Both the position numbers and the translations under genes were made by a program. This document shows, piece after piece, positions 43,497 to 52,620 of a DNA stretch of 64,000 nt; positions within the stretch are counted from its first letter, which is position 1, and each line of letters opens with the position of its first letter. The notes below the pieces were generated by a model. The model had not been told where the DNA came from, searched no databases, and saw nothing but the letters and a program-made list of their open reading frames with translations. This DNA comes from an uncultured Lentibacter sp. (lineage in GTDB: Bacteria; Pseudomonadota; Alphaproteobacteria; Rhodobacterales; Rhodobacteraceae), in NCBI GenBank assembly GCA_947497495.1, contig CANMGT010000001.1, positions 62,001 through 126,000 of the forward strand, given 5' to 3'.

Positions 43497-45044
43497 ATGG
43501 CCAAGCTACAGGCAAAGTCTGCATTCAAATTCAGCCAACAACTTGGCAGCTGGTTGATCGGGCCTCACATGTTGGCCTTCGTGCCAGCCCTTGCTCTTGG
43601 CGCTTTTTGGGTCGCGGGCGAGTTGGCCTTGGTCATAGTCGCGCTCGGCCTGCCGCTGTTGTTTTTGGCCTCCGGCGCGCTCAAAGACGCGGGCCTGCAC
43701 CTCGCCCGCGGGCTTGACCCTGTCACAGGCCTGCCCATGCAAGCCCTGCTTGACCCCGAGATGCAGCGCATTCTGGAACGCTGCGAAGAGCGTCAACGCA
43801 AATCAGCCTTGTTTTTGGTCCAACTGGAAGAGTTTGAAGCGCTCTCGAACCGCTACGGTCAAAACGCCACCAACGCGATGCTGGAACGCCTTGGTCAGCG
43901 TTTCAAAGCCACCCTGCGCGAGCATGATCAGGTGTTCTGGCTTGGCGGTGCGCGCTACGCCATTCTGCTCAATCCTGTTCCGCATTTCGAACTTGAAAGC
44001 GCGATTCAACTGGCGGCACGCCTTCAGTCTGCCGCGGAAGAGCCCGTTTCTGTCGATGCAAACACACTTTTTGTAAGTTGCGCCGTCGGGGTTTGCCTCA
44101 GTGCGCGCAGCCCTTCCAAAACAGCAGCAGCCTTCTTCAAAGCCTCCGAAACAGCTCTGAACGAAGCCTCCAGAAATGCCCCCTCTGCCATCCGATCGTT
44201 CTGCCGCGAAATGGCCGAAACAACCGTGCGCCGCGCAGCCCTCGTCAACGAAGCCTACTCGGCCCTCGACAATGGCGAAATCTCGCCCTGGTTTCAGCCG
44301 CAAATCTCGACAGATACTGGCCGGATCACCGGTTTTGAGGCCCTCGCCCGCTGGCATCACCCTGTGCGCGGGACGGTCTCTCCAGCTGACTTTCTGCCCG
44401 CGCTGGAAGAATCCGGCCAGATGGAACGGCTGGGCGAAGTGATCCTCTATAATGCGCTTACGGCGCTCAAAGCTTGGGACAAAGCCGGAATCGACGTGCC
44501 CTGTGTCGCCGTCAACTTCACTGCCGAAGAATTGCGAAACCCCAAACTTTCCGAGAAAATTCGCTGGGATCTTGACCGGTTTGACCTCGCACCAAACCGC
44601 CTCACCATAGAAGTGCTTGAAACAATCGTCGCTGGCTCTCCGGAAGACGCCGCTGCGCGCAACCTCGCCAAACTCTCCGAAATGGGCTGCCGGATCGACC
44701 TTGACGACTTTGGCACAGGCCATGCCTCGATCACCGCGATCCGCCGCTTCGCTATCGAACGCATCAAGATCGACCGCTCCTTTGTCACTCGCGTTGACAA
44801 GGACCAAGAACAACAACGCATGGTCTCTGCAATCCAGACAATGGCCGAGCGGCTTGGGCTGGAAACCCTCGCAGAAGGCGTCGAAACCGCAGGTGAGCAC
44901 GCGATGCTCGGCCAACTAGGCTGCGCCCATGTGCAGGGCTATGGCCTCGCCCGCCCGATGCCTTTTGAAGAGACCATCACCTGGATGCAGTCTCACAATG
45001 CTTCTCTCACAGCACTTCCCAAAATCAGTGGCAAATCCGGCTAA
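43497..45044 (+). CDS. EAL-domain cyclic-di-GMP phosphodiesterase with degenerate GGDEF
   Basis: This 515-residue protein has two N-terminal membrane helices (FVPALALGAFWVAGE, LVIVALGLPLLFLASG), then a GGDEF-like domain and a C-terminal EAL domain. In the GGDEF region the signature is replaced by WLGGARYAIL, so it cannot make c-di-GMP. The EAL domain keeps its catalytic set: GFEALARWHHP, the asparagine in VAVNFTAEEL, TIEVLE, DLDDFGTGHAS, the lysine in ERIKIDRSF and AEGVETAGE. It should therefore hydrolyse c-di-GMP to pGpG. It stands alone between ttcA and yidC. Confidence 0.92.
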   Translation: MAKLQAKSAFKFSQQLGSWLIGPHMLAFVPALALGAFWVAGELALVIVALGLPLLFLASGALKDAGLHLARGLDPVTGLPMQALLDPEMQRILERCEERQRKSALFLVQLEEFEALSNRYGQNATNAMLERLGQRFKATLREHDQVFWLGGARYAILLNPVPHFELESAIQLAARLQSAAEEPVSVDANTLFVSCAVGVCLSARSPSKTAAAFFKASETALNEASRNAPSAIRSFCREMAETTVRRAALVNEAYSALDNGEISPWFQPQISTDTGRITGFEALARWHHPVRGTVSPADFLPALEESGQMERLGEVILYNALTALKAWDKAGIDVPCVAVNFTAEELRNPKLSEKIRWDLDRFDLAPNRLTIEVLETIVAGSPEDAAARNLAKLSEMGCRIDLDDFGTGHASITAIRRFAIERIKIDRSFVTRVDKDQEQQRMVSAIQTMAERLGLETLAEGVETAGEHAMLGQLGCAHVQGYGLARPMPFEETITWMQSHNASLTALPKISGKSG

Positions 45045-45208
45045 ATGCAGCACAGGCCGCGATCTACGCGCAAAGCATGGCGCAATTGGGCAGAAAAACC
45101 CGATAAATGCGCTGCCTTTTGTCTTGTTTCCCAATAACCCCTTGACGTTCGGGCCTGCACTCTGTTGAACCTGCTGCACTTGCAAAAGCAAAGGTTACAG
45201 GGCTCGCA

Positions 45209-46996
45209 ATGGAAGATCAGAACAAGAACCTCATTCTCGCAGTCGCGCTCAGCATGGTTGTCATTCTGGCTTGGAGCGTTCTCTTCCCGCCGCCAGAGCC
45301 AACACCAGAGCAGCTCGCCGCTGAAGGCGTCAGCACCAGCCAGACATCCGATGTCGCGGTGCCGACAGCAACGGCCGACGCGGAAACTGTCGTCGCAGCG
45401 CCCACCGCCACTGATCCCTCCACAAAAGCCCCCCGCATTGCCATCGAGACTGACTCGCTGTCAGGCTCTCTCTCGCTGGCCGGAGGCCGCATCGACGAGC
45501 TGTCCCTGAGAAACTACCGTCAGAGCCTTGATGCCGACAGCGACATTGTCCAGCTTCTCAAGCCCACAAGCCAGGACGAATCCTACTACGCGCTCTTTGG
45601 CTGGGCCCCCGGCACAGGCCTAACGCTTGACACCGTCCCTGGCCCCAACACGATCTGGTCGGTTGAAAGCGGCGAGACGCTAACGCAAAACAGCCCTGTT
45701 ACACTCGCGTGGGACAACGGCGCCGGCCTCACTTTCCGCCGCGAAGTCAGCCTTGATGACGCCTCGATGTTCACCATCACGCAAACTGTTGAAAACACAG
45801 GCGCAGGCACCGTCACGCTCGCGCCCTACGGCACGATCGCGCGCCACGGCGAGCCGTCTGATCTGAAAAACTTCTTCGTCCTGCACGAAGGCGCGATCAG
45901 CTCGGCCGACGGCGAACTCCTCGAAACAGACTACGACGACATCGCACCAAGCTCCGAGATCAAAGAACAAGCGCTCGCTACCAGCGGCTGGACAGGCTTC
46001 ACCGATCACTACTGGCAAACTGCTTTGATCGTGAATGACGCAGGCTCAAAGCTCAGCACCTTCCAGGACACGCGCCGCAACATTTTCCAAACGACAGCCA
46101 AACACGCGACGCAAACGCTCGCCGCGGGCCAGACGACCACAGCCACAACCCGCCTGTTTGCCGGTGCCAAGGAATGGGACACCATCCGCAACTACGAAAA
46201 CAATCACGACGTGCCACAGTTCATCGACAGCATCGACTGGGGCTGGTTCTTCTTCATCACCAAGCCGATGTTCTGGCTCTTGCACAACCTCAACCTGTTG
46301 ATCGGCAACATGGGCTGGGCGATCATCGGACTGACATTTGTGATCAAACTTATCCTCTTCCCGCTGGCGTATAAGTCCTATGCGTCGATGGCGAAGATGA
46401 AAGAACTTCAGCCGCAGATGGAGAAGATCAAGGAAAACGCCGGAGACGACCGCCAGAAAGTCCAACAGGAGATGATGGCGCTCTACAAGAAAGAGAAGGT
46501 TAACCCTGCTGCGGGCTGCCTGCCGATCCTGCTGCAGATCCCGATCTTCTTCTCGCTCTACAAAGTTATCTTCGTCACACTCGAGCTGCGCCACGCGCCC
46601 TGGATCGGTTGGATCAAAGACCTTTCAGCGCCGGACACCTCGACAATTTACAATCTTTACGGCCTTCTCCCATGGGGCGCGCCCGAGCCAGGCAGCATCC
46701 TCGCGCTGGTGTTCATCGGCGTTCTGCCCCTCTTGCTCGGCATCACAATGTGGATCCAGCAAAAGCTCAACCCGGCACCAACAGACCCTGTACAACAGCA
46801 GATCTTCGCGTGGATGCCTTGGGTGTTCATGTTCATGCTCGGCGGCTTTGCCAGCGGGCTGGTCATCTACTGGATCGCCAACAACACGATCACCTTCACC
46901 CAGCAATACCTGATCATGCGCAGCCACGGCTACACGCCTGACGTTTTCGGCAACATCCGCAAGAGCTTCAAGAAAAAGGCGAAGGACAACGGATGA
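45209..46996 (+). CDS. yidC: Membrane protein insertase YidC
   Basis: YidC inserts proteins into the inner membrane alone or with SecYEG. The 595-residue gram-negative form has an N-terminal anchor (LILAVALSMVVILAWSVLF), a large periplasmic beta domain, and the C-terminal 60KD_IMP core. The core starts at GWFFFITKPMFWLLHNLN and contains KLILFPLAYKSYASMAKMK and GCLPILLQIPIFFSLYKV. The next gene overlaps the stop by four bases. It heads a yidC-MOSC-engB-argB block. Confidence 0.97.
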   Translation: MEDQNKNLILAVALSMVVILAWSVLFPPPEPTPEQLAAEGVSTSQTSDVAVPTATADAETVVAAPTATDPSTKAPRIAIETDSLSGSLSLAGGRIDELSLRNYRQSLDADSDIVQLLKPTSQDESYYALFGWAPGTGLTLDTVPGPNTIWSVESGETLTQNSPVTLAWDNGAGLTFRREVSLDDASMFTITQTVENTGAGTVTLAPYGTIARHGEPSDLKNFFVLHEGAISSADGELLETDYDDIAPSSEIKEQALATSGWTGFTDHYWQTALIVNDAGSKLSTFQDTRRNIFQTTAKHATQTLAAGQTTTATTRLFAGAKEWDTIRNYENNHDVPQFIDSIDWGWFFFITKPMFWLLHNLNLLIGNMGWAIIGLTFVIKLILFPLAYKSYASMAKMKELQPQMEKIKENAGDDRQKVQQEMMALYKKEKVNPAAGCLPILLQIPIFFSLYKVIFVTLELRHAPWIGWIKDLSAPDTSTIYNLYGLLPWGAPEPGSILALVFIGVLPLLLGITMWIQQKLNPAPTDPVQQQIFAWMPWVFMFMLGGFASGLVIYWIANNTITFTQQYLIMRSHGYTPDVFGNIRKSFKKKAKDNG

Positions 46997-47751
46997 GCCT
47001 GACCCTCACTGAAATCTGGCGGCATCCGATCAAAAGTCACGGTCGTGAGCCGCTGGAAGACGTGACGCTCGCCACTGGCCAAACGCTCCCCCATGATCGC
47101 CGCTGGGCGGTGGCGCATGAGGTGTCAAAGTTTGACGCTGAAGCGCCTGCTTGGCAGCCCTGCAGCCAATTTGTTATCGGAGCAAAGTCGCCAAGCCTGC
47201 AAGCGATGCGGGCCTCTTTCAGTGAGGCAACGGGGCAAGTGACGCTCGCGCACCCCGCGTTGGAAGACTTCACGTTCAGCCCGGATAACGCGGCAGAGGC
47301 AGCAGCTTTCATCGCGTGGATGACGCCCCTCGCCAACCCCGACAGGCCCGCGCCCAAAGCGCTAGTCACGGCCCCTGCCCGTGGCATGACAGACACCGAC
47401 TTCCCATCCATTTCGTTGATCAACCTCGCCTCGCACCGCGCCGTTGAAGCCCGGCTTGGCCGCGAAATCTCGCCGTTGCGCTGGCGGGGAAACTTCCTTT
47501 TTGACAGCGACGCGCCATGGGTTGAAAACTCATGGGTCGGCAAACGCCTGCGCTTGGGCGAGGCCGAGCTTGAAGGCGTCGAGCCGATCCAACGCTGCCG
47601 CGCCACAACGGCAAGCACCCGCACCGGCGACACTGACGCCGACACCCTCAAAGCCTTAAACGAAGGCTTCGGCCACCAAAACTGCGGCCTATATGCGCGC
47701 GTGCTCACCTCTGGTAAGGTGCGCGCAGGCGACAAACTCGAGGTTCTCTAA
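46993..47751 (+). CDS. MOSC domain-containing protein
   Basis: This 252-residue protein has an N-terminal MOSC beta-barrel part (EIWRHPIKSHGREPLEDV) and the MOSC core with LRWRGNFLFDSDAPWVE and PIQRCRATTA, where the cysteine in QRCRAT is the conserved one. MOSC proteins move sulfur for metal-sulfur cofactors or reduce N-hydroxylated compounds. Overlaps on both sides (ATGA with yidC, one base with engB) show tight coupling. Confidence 0.88.
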   Translation: MSLTLTEIWRHPIKSHGREPLEDVTLATGQTLPHDRRWAVAHEVSKFDAEAPAWQPCSQFVIGAKSPSLQAMRASFSEATGQVTLAHPALEDFTFSPDNAAEAAAFIAWMTPLANPDRPAPKALVTAPARGMTDTDFPSISLINLASHRAVEARLGREISPLRWRGNFLFDSDAPWVENSWVGKRLRLGEAELEGVEPIQRCRATTASTRTGDTDADTLKALNEGFGHQNCGLYARVLTSGKVRAGDKLEVL

Positions 47752-48404
47752 TGCAACTGCCGTTTCCCTTGGCCGAAAAGCCCGACCACATCACCAGCGA
47801 AAAAGGCCGCAAAATGTTTGCGGGCGGTGGCGCGGAGTTTCTCAAAGGCGTTGTCGCCATGTCGGGCCTGCCCGAAGGCGACAGGCTTGAAGTCTGCTTT
47901 GCGGGCCGCTCCAACGTGGGCAAATCCAGCCTGATCAACGCGCTGACCAACCGCAAGGGGCTGGCACGCGCCTCAAACACGCCGGGCCGCACCCAAGAGA
48001 TCAACTTCTTCATGATCGAAGACAGCCACTACCTCGTTGACTTGCCCGGCTACGGCTACGCCAACGCGCCTGTTGCGATCGTCGAGAAGTGGCAAAAACT
48101 GCTCAAACAATACCTGTCAGGCCGCCAGAACCTGCGCCGCGCCTTCGTTTTGATCGACGCCCGCCATGGTATTAAAGCCGTCGACGAAGAGATTATGTCC
48201 CTGCTCGACAGCTCGGCGGTGACGTTTCAATGCGTGCTGACCAAGACTGACAAACTCAAAGTCGGCGAGCTTGACAAAATCCTCGCGCAGGTGCGTGAAA
48301 AACTGTCAAAACACCCCGCCGCCTTCCCCGAACTCGTGGTGACATCAAGCGAAAAAGGCGACGGTATCGACGTCTTGCGCTCCATAATCGCGACCCTCGT
48401 CTAA
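47751..48404 (+). CDS. engB: Ribosome biogenesis GTPase EngB/YihA/YsxC
   Basis: EngB is an essential GTPase for 50S assembly. The 217 residues contain G1 [15 protein letters not shown]2/G3 [12 protein letters not shown] and [10 protein letters not shown]4 LTKTDKL and G5 VTSSEKGDG. The start overlaps the MOSC gene stop by one base. Confidence 0.96.
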   Translation: MQLPFPLAEKPDHITSEKGRKMFAGGGAEFLKGVVAMSGLPEGDRLEVCFAGRSNVGKSSLINALTNRKGLARASNTPGRTQEINFFMIEDSHYLVDLPGYGYANAPVAIVEKWQKLLKQYLSGRQNLRRAFVLIDARHGIKAVDEEIMSLLDSSAVTFQCVLTKTDKLKVGELDKILAQVREKLSKHPAAFPELVVTSSEKGDGIDVLRSIIATLV

Positions 48405-48454
48405 CGCAACCTTGCCCCCAAGCGCGAGATCAGGGCACACTCCCGCAAACTCGG

Positions 48455-49324
48455 ATGAACAACATGAAAACGCTCGACATGAACACCGACAGAAAAGCCA
48501 CCGCCCGCACGCTCTCGAACGCACTTCCTGACTTGCAGCGCTACAACGGCGCGATTGTCGTCGTCAAATTCGGCGGCCACGCCATGGGCGATCAAGCCGC
48601 TATGGACACGTTCGCGCGCGACATCGTGCTCATGCAAATGGTCGGCGTGAACCCAGTGATCGTCCACGGCGGCGGCCCGATGATCAACGAGAAGCTCGAC
48701 GTTCTCGGCATCAAGAGCAGCTTCGTCAACGGCAAACGCGTCACTGACGAAGCCACTGTTGAAGTCGTTGAAATGGTGCTCTCGGGCCTTGTAAACAAGC
48801 GCATTGTTCAGGCGATCAACGGCCAGGGCGGCAAGGCTGTCGGCCTCTCGGGCAAAGACGCCAACCTGATGATCTGCGAGCAGACCAACCCAGACTTAGG
48901 CTTTGTCGGCTCGCCAACAGAGATGGACGCCTCCGTGCTGCGCGACCTCTTTGAAAAAGACATGATCCCCGTCATCGCCCCTGTCGGCGCGGGCAGAAAC
49001 GGCGAAACCTTCAACGTTAACGGGGACACCGCTGCAGGCGCGATCGCAGCCGCCCTCAAGGCTGACAGGCTCCTTCTGCTCACAGACGTGGCTGGGGTGA
49101 AAAACGCCGAAGGCCAGGTTGTGACCGAGCTGAAAGCCGAGACGATCCGCGCCATGATCGCCGATGGAACAATCGCCGGCGGGATGATCCCCAAGACAGA
49201 AACCGCCCTCATGGCCATCGAAGGCGGCGTGCGCGGCGTGGTGATCCTTGACGGGCGCGAGCCCAACGCCTGCCTGCTCGAACTCTACACAAAACACGGC
49301 GCTGGCTCGCTGATCCGCGGCTAA
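48455..49324 (+). CDS. argB: Acetylglutamate kinase
   Basis: ArgB phosphorylates N-acetylglutamate, the second step of arginine synthesis. The 289-residue protein has [12 protein letters not shown] (ATP-phosphate loop), [11 protein letters not shown] (substrate site) and [14 protein letters not shown] mobile N-terminal helix of the arginine-inhibited hexameric type is present ([16 protein letters not shown]), suggesting feedback control by arginine. ATG 48464 is an alternative start. Last of the yidC block. Confidence 0.96.
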   Translation: MNNMKTLDMNTDRKATARTLSNALPDLQRYNGAIVVVKFGGHAMGDQAAMDTFARDIVLMQMVGVNPVIVHGGGPMINEKLDVLGIKSSFVNGKRVTDEATVEVVEMVLSGLVNKRIVQAINGQGGKAVGLSGKDANLMICEQTNPDLGFVGSPTEMDASVLRDLFEKDMIPVIAPVGAGRNGETFNVNGDTAAGAIAAALKADRLLLLTDVAGVKNAEGQVVTELKAETIRAMIADGTIAGGMIPKTETALMAIEGGVRGVVILDGREPNACLLELYTKHGAGSLIRG

Positions 49325-49418
49325 GCTGTTTCGAGAAATGCAGCGTCTCTGGGCTTATCGAAACGCTTTAACTGTGTCGTGACTTGCACCTGGGCCGCTT
49401 CCCACCCTATCTAGGGGT

Positions 49419-50213
49419 ATGGAAAACGAAACGCTCATTCGCCTCACGGTCTTCCTTGGCCTGTTCGCGCTTCTGGCAACTGCCGAGGCCCTGTTGCCGC
49501 GCCGCCCGCGCCACACCCCGCGCGCCAAGCGTTGGGTAACAAACTGGAGCATGACCCTGCTCAACACAGTGACACTTCGGCTCGTGGCACTTGTGGTTCC
49601 GCTGCTTGCCGTCGGGGCCGCGCTTGACGCTGCCGCCAATGGCTGGGGGCTTTTCAACGCGCTCAACTGGCCGGCATGGCTTGAAGTCGTTGCGGCAATT
49701 TTGTTCTTTGACTTCGCGATCTGGCTGCAACATCTGATCACCCACAAAGTCCCCCTGCTGTGGCGGCTTCACCAGGTGCACCATGCCGATACCGAAATCG
49801 ACGTGACAACCGCGATCAGGTTTCACCCTGTCGAAATCGCCCTATCGATGCTGCTCAAAATCGGGCTGGTCTATGTGATGGGCCCGTCAGCGCTGGCAAT
49901 TATCCTGTTCGAGATCATCCTCAACGGCACGGCGATGTTCAACCACGCCAACCTGCGCCTGCCCCTGCCGCTTGACCGCGTGCTGCGCACCTTCCTCGTG
50001 ACACCCGACATGCACCGCGTTCACCACTCGGTTCACCGCCATGAACACGACAGCAACTACGGCTTTTCCCTCTCGATCTGGGATCACATGTTTCGCACCT
50101 ACATAGCCCAACCCGCCGAGGGCCATGACGGCATGAAAATAGGCCTGCGCTGGCAAGACGAGCGGCCTTCAAAGCTCGGCTGGAGCCTATGGCTGCCTTT
50201 CAAAAACCGCTAA
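49419..50213 (+). CDS. Fatty acid hydroxylase/sterol desaturase superfamily protein
   Basis: This 264-residue membrane di-iron protein has about five hydrophobic helices. The histidine boxes are LQHLITHK, HRLHQVHHAD-like LHQVHHAD, and HRVHHSVHRHEHDSNYG-type MHRVHHSVHRHEHDSN. These are the metal ligands of C-5 sterol desaturase/fatty acid hydroxylase enzymes. In alphaproteobacteria, relatives hydroxylate carotenoids or lipids. The gene overlaps the next by 25 bases. Confidence 0.87.
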   Translation: MENETLIRLTVFLGLFALLATAEALLPRRPRHTPRAKRWVTNWSMTLLNTVTLRLVALVVPLLAVGAALDAAANGWGLFNALNWPAWLEVVAAILFFDFAIWLQHLITHKVPLLWRLHQVHHADTEIDVTTAIRFHPVEIALSMLLKIGLVYVMGPSALAIILFEIILNGTAMFNHANLRLPLPLDRVLRTFLVTPDMHRVHHSVHRHEHDSNYGFSLSIWDHMFRTYIAQPAEGHDGMKIGLRWQDERPSKLGWSLWLPFKNR

Positions 50214-50821
50214 GCCCCGCGCCCGAAACCCAAGCGCTCGCCGTCTTTGGCGCACTGCATGAGGGCGGTGACACCATCGTGCTGCTTGGCCCACATGAGC
50301 CGGGCTTCTGGGCGGTGTTTTCGGCCTCGCCCGAATACAATGACGGAGGCGCTGATCCGCTTGATCGCTGGTCAAAGCGGGTCGTGACACCGCTCGCACA
50401 AAGCTGGGGCGGCGAGGCGCTTTTCCCCTCCGACGGGCCGCCCTATGCACCCTTTCTAGAGTGGGCGCTGGCCAGTGGCCAAGCTTGGCAGTCTCCCATC
50501 GGAATGCTGGTGCACGCCCGCGCCGGCCTCATGGTCAGCTACCGTGCGGCCGTACGCCTGCCCGCGCTTTACGACTTGCCTGAAGCCGCGACCAGCCCAT
50601 GCGAAACATGCGCCGAGAAGCCCTGCCTCACGGCCTGCCCCGTGGCGGCGCTCAACGACAGCCAGCTTTACGAAGTGCCAAAATGCAAGGCACATATCAT
50701 CGCGCCTCAGGGCCGCGACTGCTTACAGTCGGGCTGCCTAGCACGTCGCATTTGCCCTCGCTCTCAAACCTATGGCAGAGTGCCCGAACAATCTGCCTTT
50801 CACATGCGAGCCTTCCTATGA
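50189..50821 (+). CDS. 4Fe-4S ferredoxin-like protein
   Basis: This 210-residue protein has a non-cluster N-terminal part of about 130 residues (LAVFGALHEGGDTIVLLGP, PGFWAVFSASPEYNDG) and a C-terminal cysteine region. CETCAEKPCLTACPVAA is a bacterial ferredoxin-type motif, with additional cysteines in PKCKAH, DCLQSGC and RRICP. The pattern CxxCxxxxCxxxCP suits one [4Fe-4S] cluster; a second is possible. It recalls the end of epoxyqueuosine reductase but lacks the cobalamin domain. It may pass electrons to the upstream membrane hydroxylase, which is a guess from overlap. Confidence 0.7.
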   Translation: MAAFQKPLSPAPETQALAVFGALHEGGDTIVLLGPHEPGFWAVFSASPEYNDGGADPLDRWSKRVVTPLAQSWGGEALFPSDGPPYAPFLEWALASGQAWQSPIGMLVHARAGLMVSYRAAVRLPALYDLPEAATSPCETCAEKPCLTACPVAALNDSQLYEVPKCKAHIIAPQGRDCLQSGCLARRICPRSQTYGRVPEQSAFHMRAFL

Positions 50822-51327
50822 CACTGCGCCTCATCCTTATGCGTCACGCCAAATCAAGCTGGGACGATCTGACAATGAGCGACCATGAACGCCCGCTCAA
50901 CAAGCGCGGGCGCAAGGCCGCAAAGGCGCTTGGTGTCTGGCTTCAGGAGCAAGGCTTCACGCCGGATCAAGCGCTTTGCTCAACAGCCGAGCGCACCCGC
51001 GAAACCCTTGCACGCAGCGTCATCGCCTGTAGTGGGGCGGTTGAAACCAAGTTTCTCGACGGCCTATACCACGCCAGCGCACACCGCATGCTTGATGTGC
51101 TACAAAGCCACGGAACCGGCCAGACGGTGATGCTTGTGTCCCACAACCCCGGAGCTGGCGCGTTCGCAGAAGCGATTGTGCAAGCGCCGCCCAAGCACGC
51201 GGGCTTTGCAAGCTTTCCCTCAGGGGCCACGCTTGTTGTCGAGTTCGACGCTGAAAACTGGAAAGATGTGCGCTTTGGCTCAGGAGCGCTGCGCGCTTTT
51301 ATCGTGCCACGCGAGCTGACGGACTGA
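50818..51327 (+). CDS. Phosphohistidine phosphatase SixA-like
   Basis: This 169-residue histidine phosphatase starts LILMRHAKSSWDD, with the catalytic histidine in RHAKS. ERPLNKRGRKAA and CSTAERTRETL are family segments, and VSHNPG carries the second histidine. E. coli SixA removes phosphate from histidine residues of signalling or phosphotransferase proteins. Start ATG 50818 overlaps the previous stop (ATGA). Its end overlaps the end of the convergent DUF2235 gene by 29 bases. Confidence 0.9.
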   Translation: MTLRLILMRHAKSSWDDLTMSDHERPLNKRGRKAAKALGVWLQEQGFTPDQALCSTAERTRETLARSVIACSGAVETKFLDGLYHASAHRMLDVLQSHGTGQTVMLVSHNPGAGAFAEAIVQAPPKHAGFASFPSGATLVVEFDAENWKDVRFGSGALRAFIVPRELTD

Positions 51328-52423
51328 CCGAACGCCCCACAGGCAGCTTCACAGGTAGCTTCACATGCGACAGGCTCGGGGCACGCCCCGCCGCCATTGC
51401 ACGCGCATCAACGCTAGGGTGCAGGCTTTCGCAAACACCCAGGCCCACACGCCGCCGGGCGCGCAGCAAAAACAGCTTTCCCCAACCGCGCCATGTGCCG
51501 ACAGGCTGCGCTGTTGCGTCTTGCGGGTAGTGGTTTTGCCAGCCCTCAGGCAGGGGCATGCCACATAACTCGGCCTTCTGGAGCATCCAGACAAACGGGA
51601 TATTGGCCAAGGCGCGCGCTGTCTCGTGTCCGCCAAGCTGCCCGCCCACATCGCCATGCGCCCCCGGAAACCAGACTTGCTCGACACGCCCTTTCCATTC
51701 CTTGGGGCACTCCCACAAAACGGGTTCAAACGCCGAGCGCGTCTCATGCAGGGCCAGCGCGTGAAAGCCATGTTTTATCGTCGCACCGAGCTGGTGGTTG
51801 TGGAAGGCGTGGCTGTCTTCCGAAAAGCGCCAAAGCAGCGGCAGCCGCAGCCCAAGCGCCTTCACCGTGTCCCAAACGCCGACCATCTCAACCTCGACAT
51901 TCGAGTGGCAATGCGCGTGCGCGAAGTCTTGCCTCAAGTCGTCAGGCGCGTTGTTCTGATACAAGCGGTAGGCCTGTTCAACGTTGCGCTCGGTGGCGCA
52001 GTCGGCGCGCAAAAGCCCGACGCTGTCGATGACGCCAGCCAGCGAACGCACCGCATAAGCGCCCCGCGAATAGCCGAAAAAGAAAATCCTGTCGCCGGGC
52101 CGGTAGCGCGAAGCAAGGTAGCCAAAGGCCCGTTTGATCTGGCGGTTCAGGCCCTTGCCCATCAACATATGGTGGGTGCTGCGCCAATCCTCCCACTGCA
52201 CGCCAGCCTCGTAAAACACCGAAACAGACCCGCCGATTTTACTCAGTAAACGGTAGGTGCGGCCCGCATTCGTCTCGCAGCCAGGCTTCAGCGAAGACAT
52301 GGTGCCATCCAGTATAATCACATGCGTCATCGGCGTGCGCGTGCGTGCAAGCGTCGTTTTGCCTTGCCTCTGGCCAGGCCTTAGCAGGCCGAAAAGGCGT
52401 TTTCCCATGCGATAGAATGACAT
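51299..52423 (-). CDS. DUF2235 family alpha/beta hydrolase
   Basis: This 374-residue protein fits DUF2235, a lipase-type fold also found in type VI secretion phospholipase effectors (Tle1). The nucleophile motif is FFGYSRGAYAVRSLAG, and GVWDTVKALG and PGAHGDVGGQ supply the likely aspartate and histidine. DGTMSSLKPG matches the family start. No VgrG or other secretion genes lie nearby, so a housekeeping hydrolase is more likely. A shorter start at 52330 (MTHVIILDG) is possible. Confidence 0.82.
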   Translation of the reverse strand: MSFYRMGKRLFGLLRPGQRQGKTTLARTRTPMTHVIILDGTMSSLKPGCETNAGRTYRLLSKIGGSVSVFYEAGVQWEDWRSTHHMLMGKGLNRQIKRAFGYLASRYRPGDRIFFFGYSRGAYAVRSLAGVIDSVGLLRADCATERNVEQAYRLYQNNAPDDLRQDFAHAHCHSNVEVEMVGVWDTVKALGLRLPLLWRFSEDSHAFHNHQLGATIKHGFHALALHETRSAFEPVLWECPKEWKGRVEQVWFPGAHGDVGGQLGGHETARALANIPFVWMLQKAELCGMPLPEGWQNHYPQDATAQPVGTWRGWGKLFLLRARRRVGLGVCESLHPSVDARAMAAGRAPSLSHVKLPVKLPVGRSVSPSARVAR

Positions 52424-52620
52424 TTCAGTTTTCTTTCTTTTGCTCCTAGTGTTCCCTTTTGGCCTTCAAATGCTAGGCAAGTTTTCGTGAAGCGGCCTGT
52501 CCAGCCCGCCTGTCACCTGATCCTAGGCAAAAGATAATGGCATGCTGAGGGCAGCTTTGTGCCGATCAGGCTAACGCCTCCGCCTTCAACAAAAGGTAAG
52601 CAAGTTTTGGGAAACTTCGC
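52424..52620. other. Intergenic region
   Basis: About 200 bases between two minus-strand genes with no coding signal. It must carry the promoter of the DUF2235 gene (right to left). A pyrimidine-rich stretch near 52430-52460 is the purine-rich ribosome-site region of that gene on the minus strand. Nothing else stands out. Confidence 0.35.

Noticed and set aside
51299..52423. DUF2235 protein as a type VI secretion effector
   Set aside because: No VgrG, PAAR, adaptor or immunity gene next to it.
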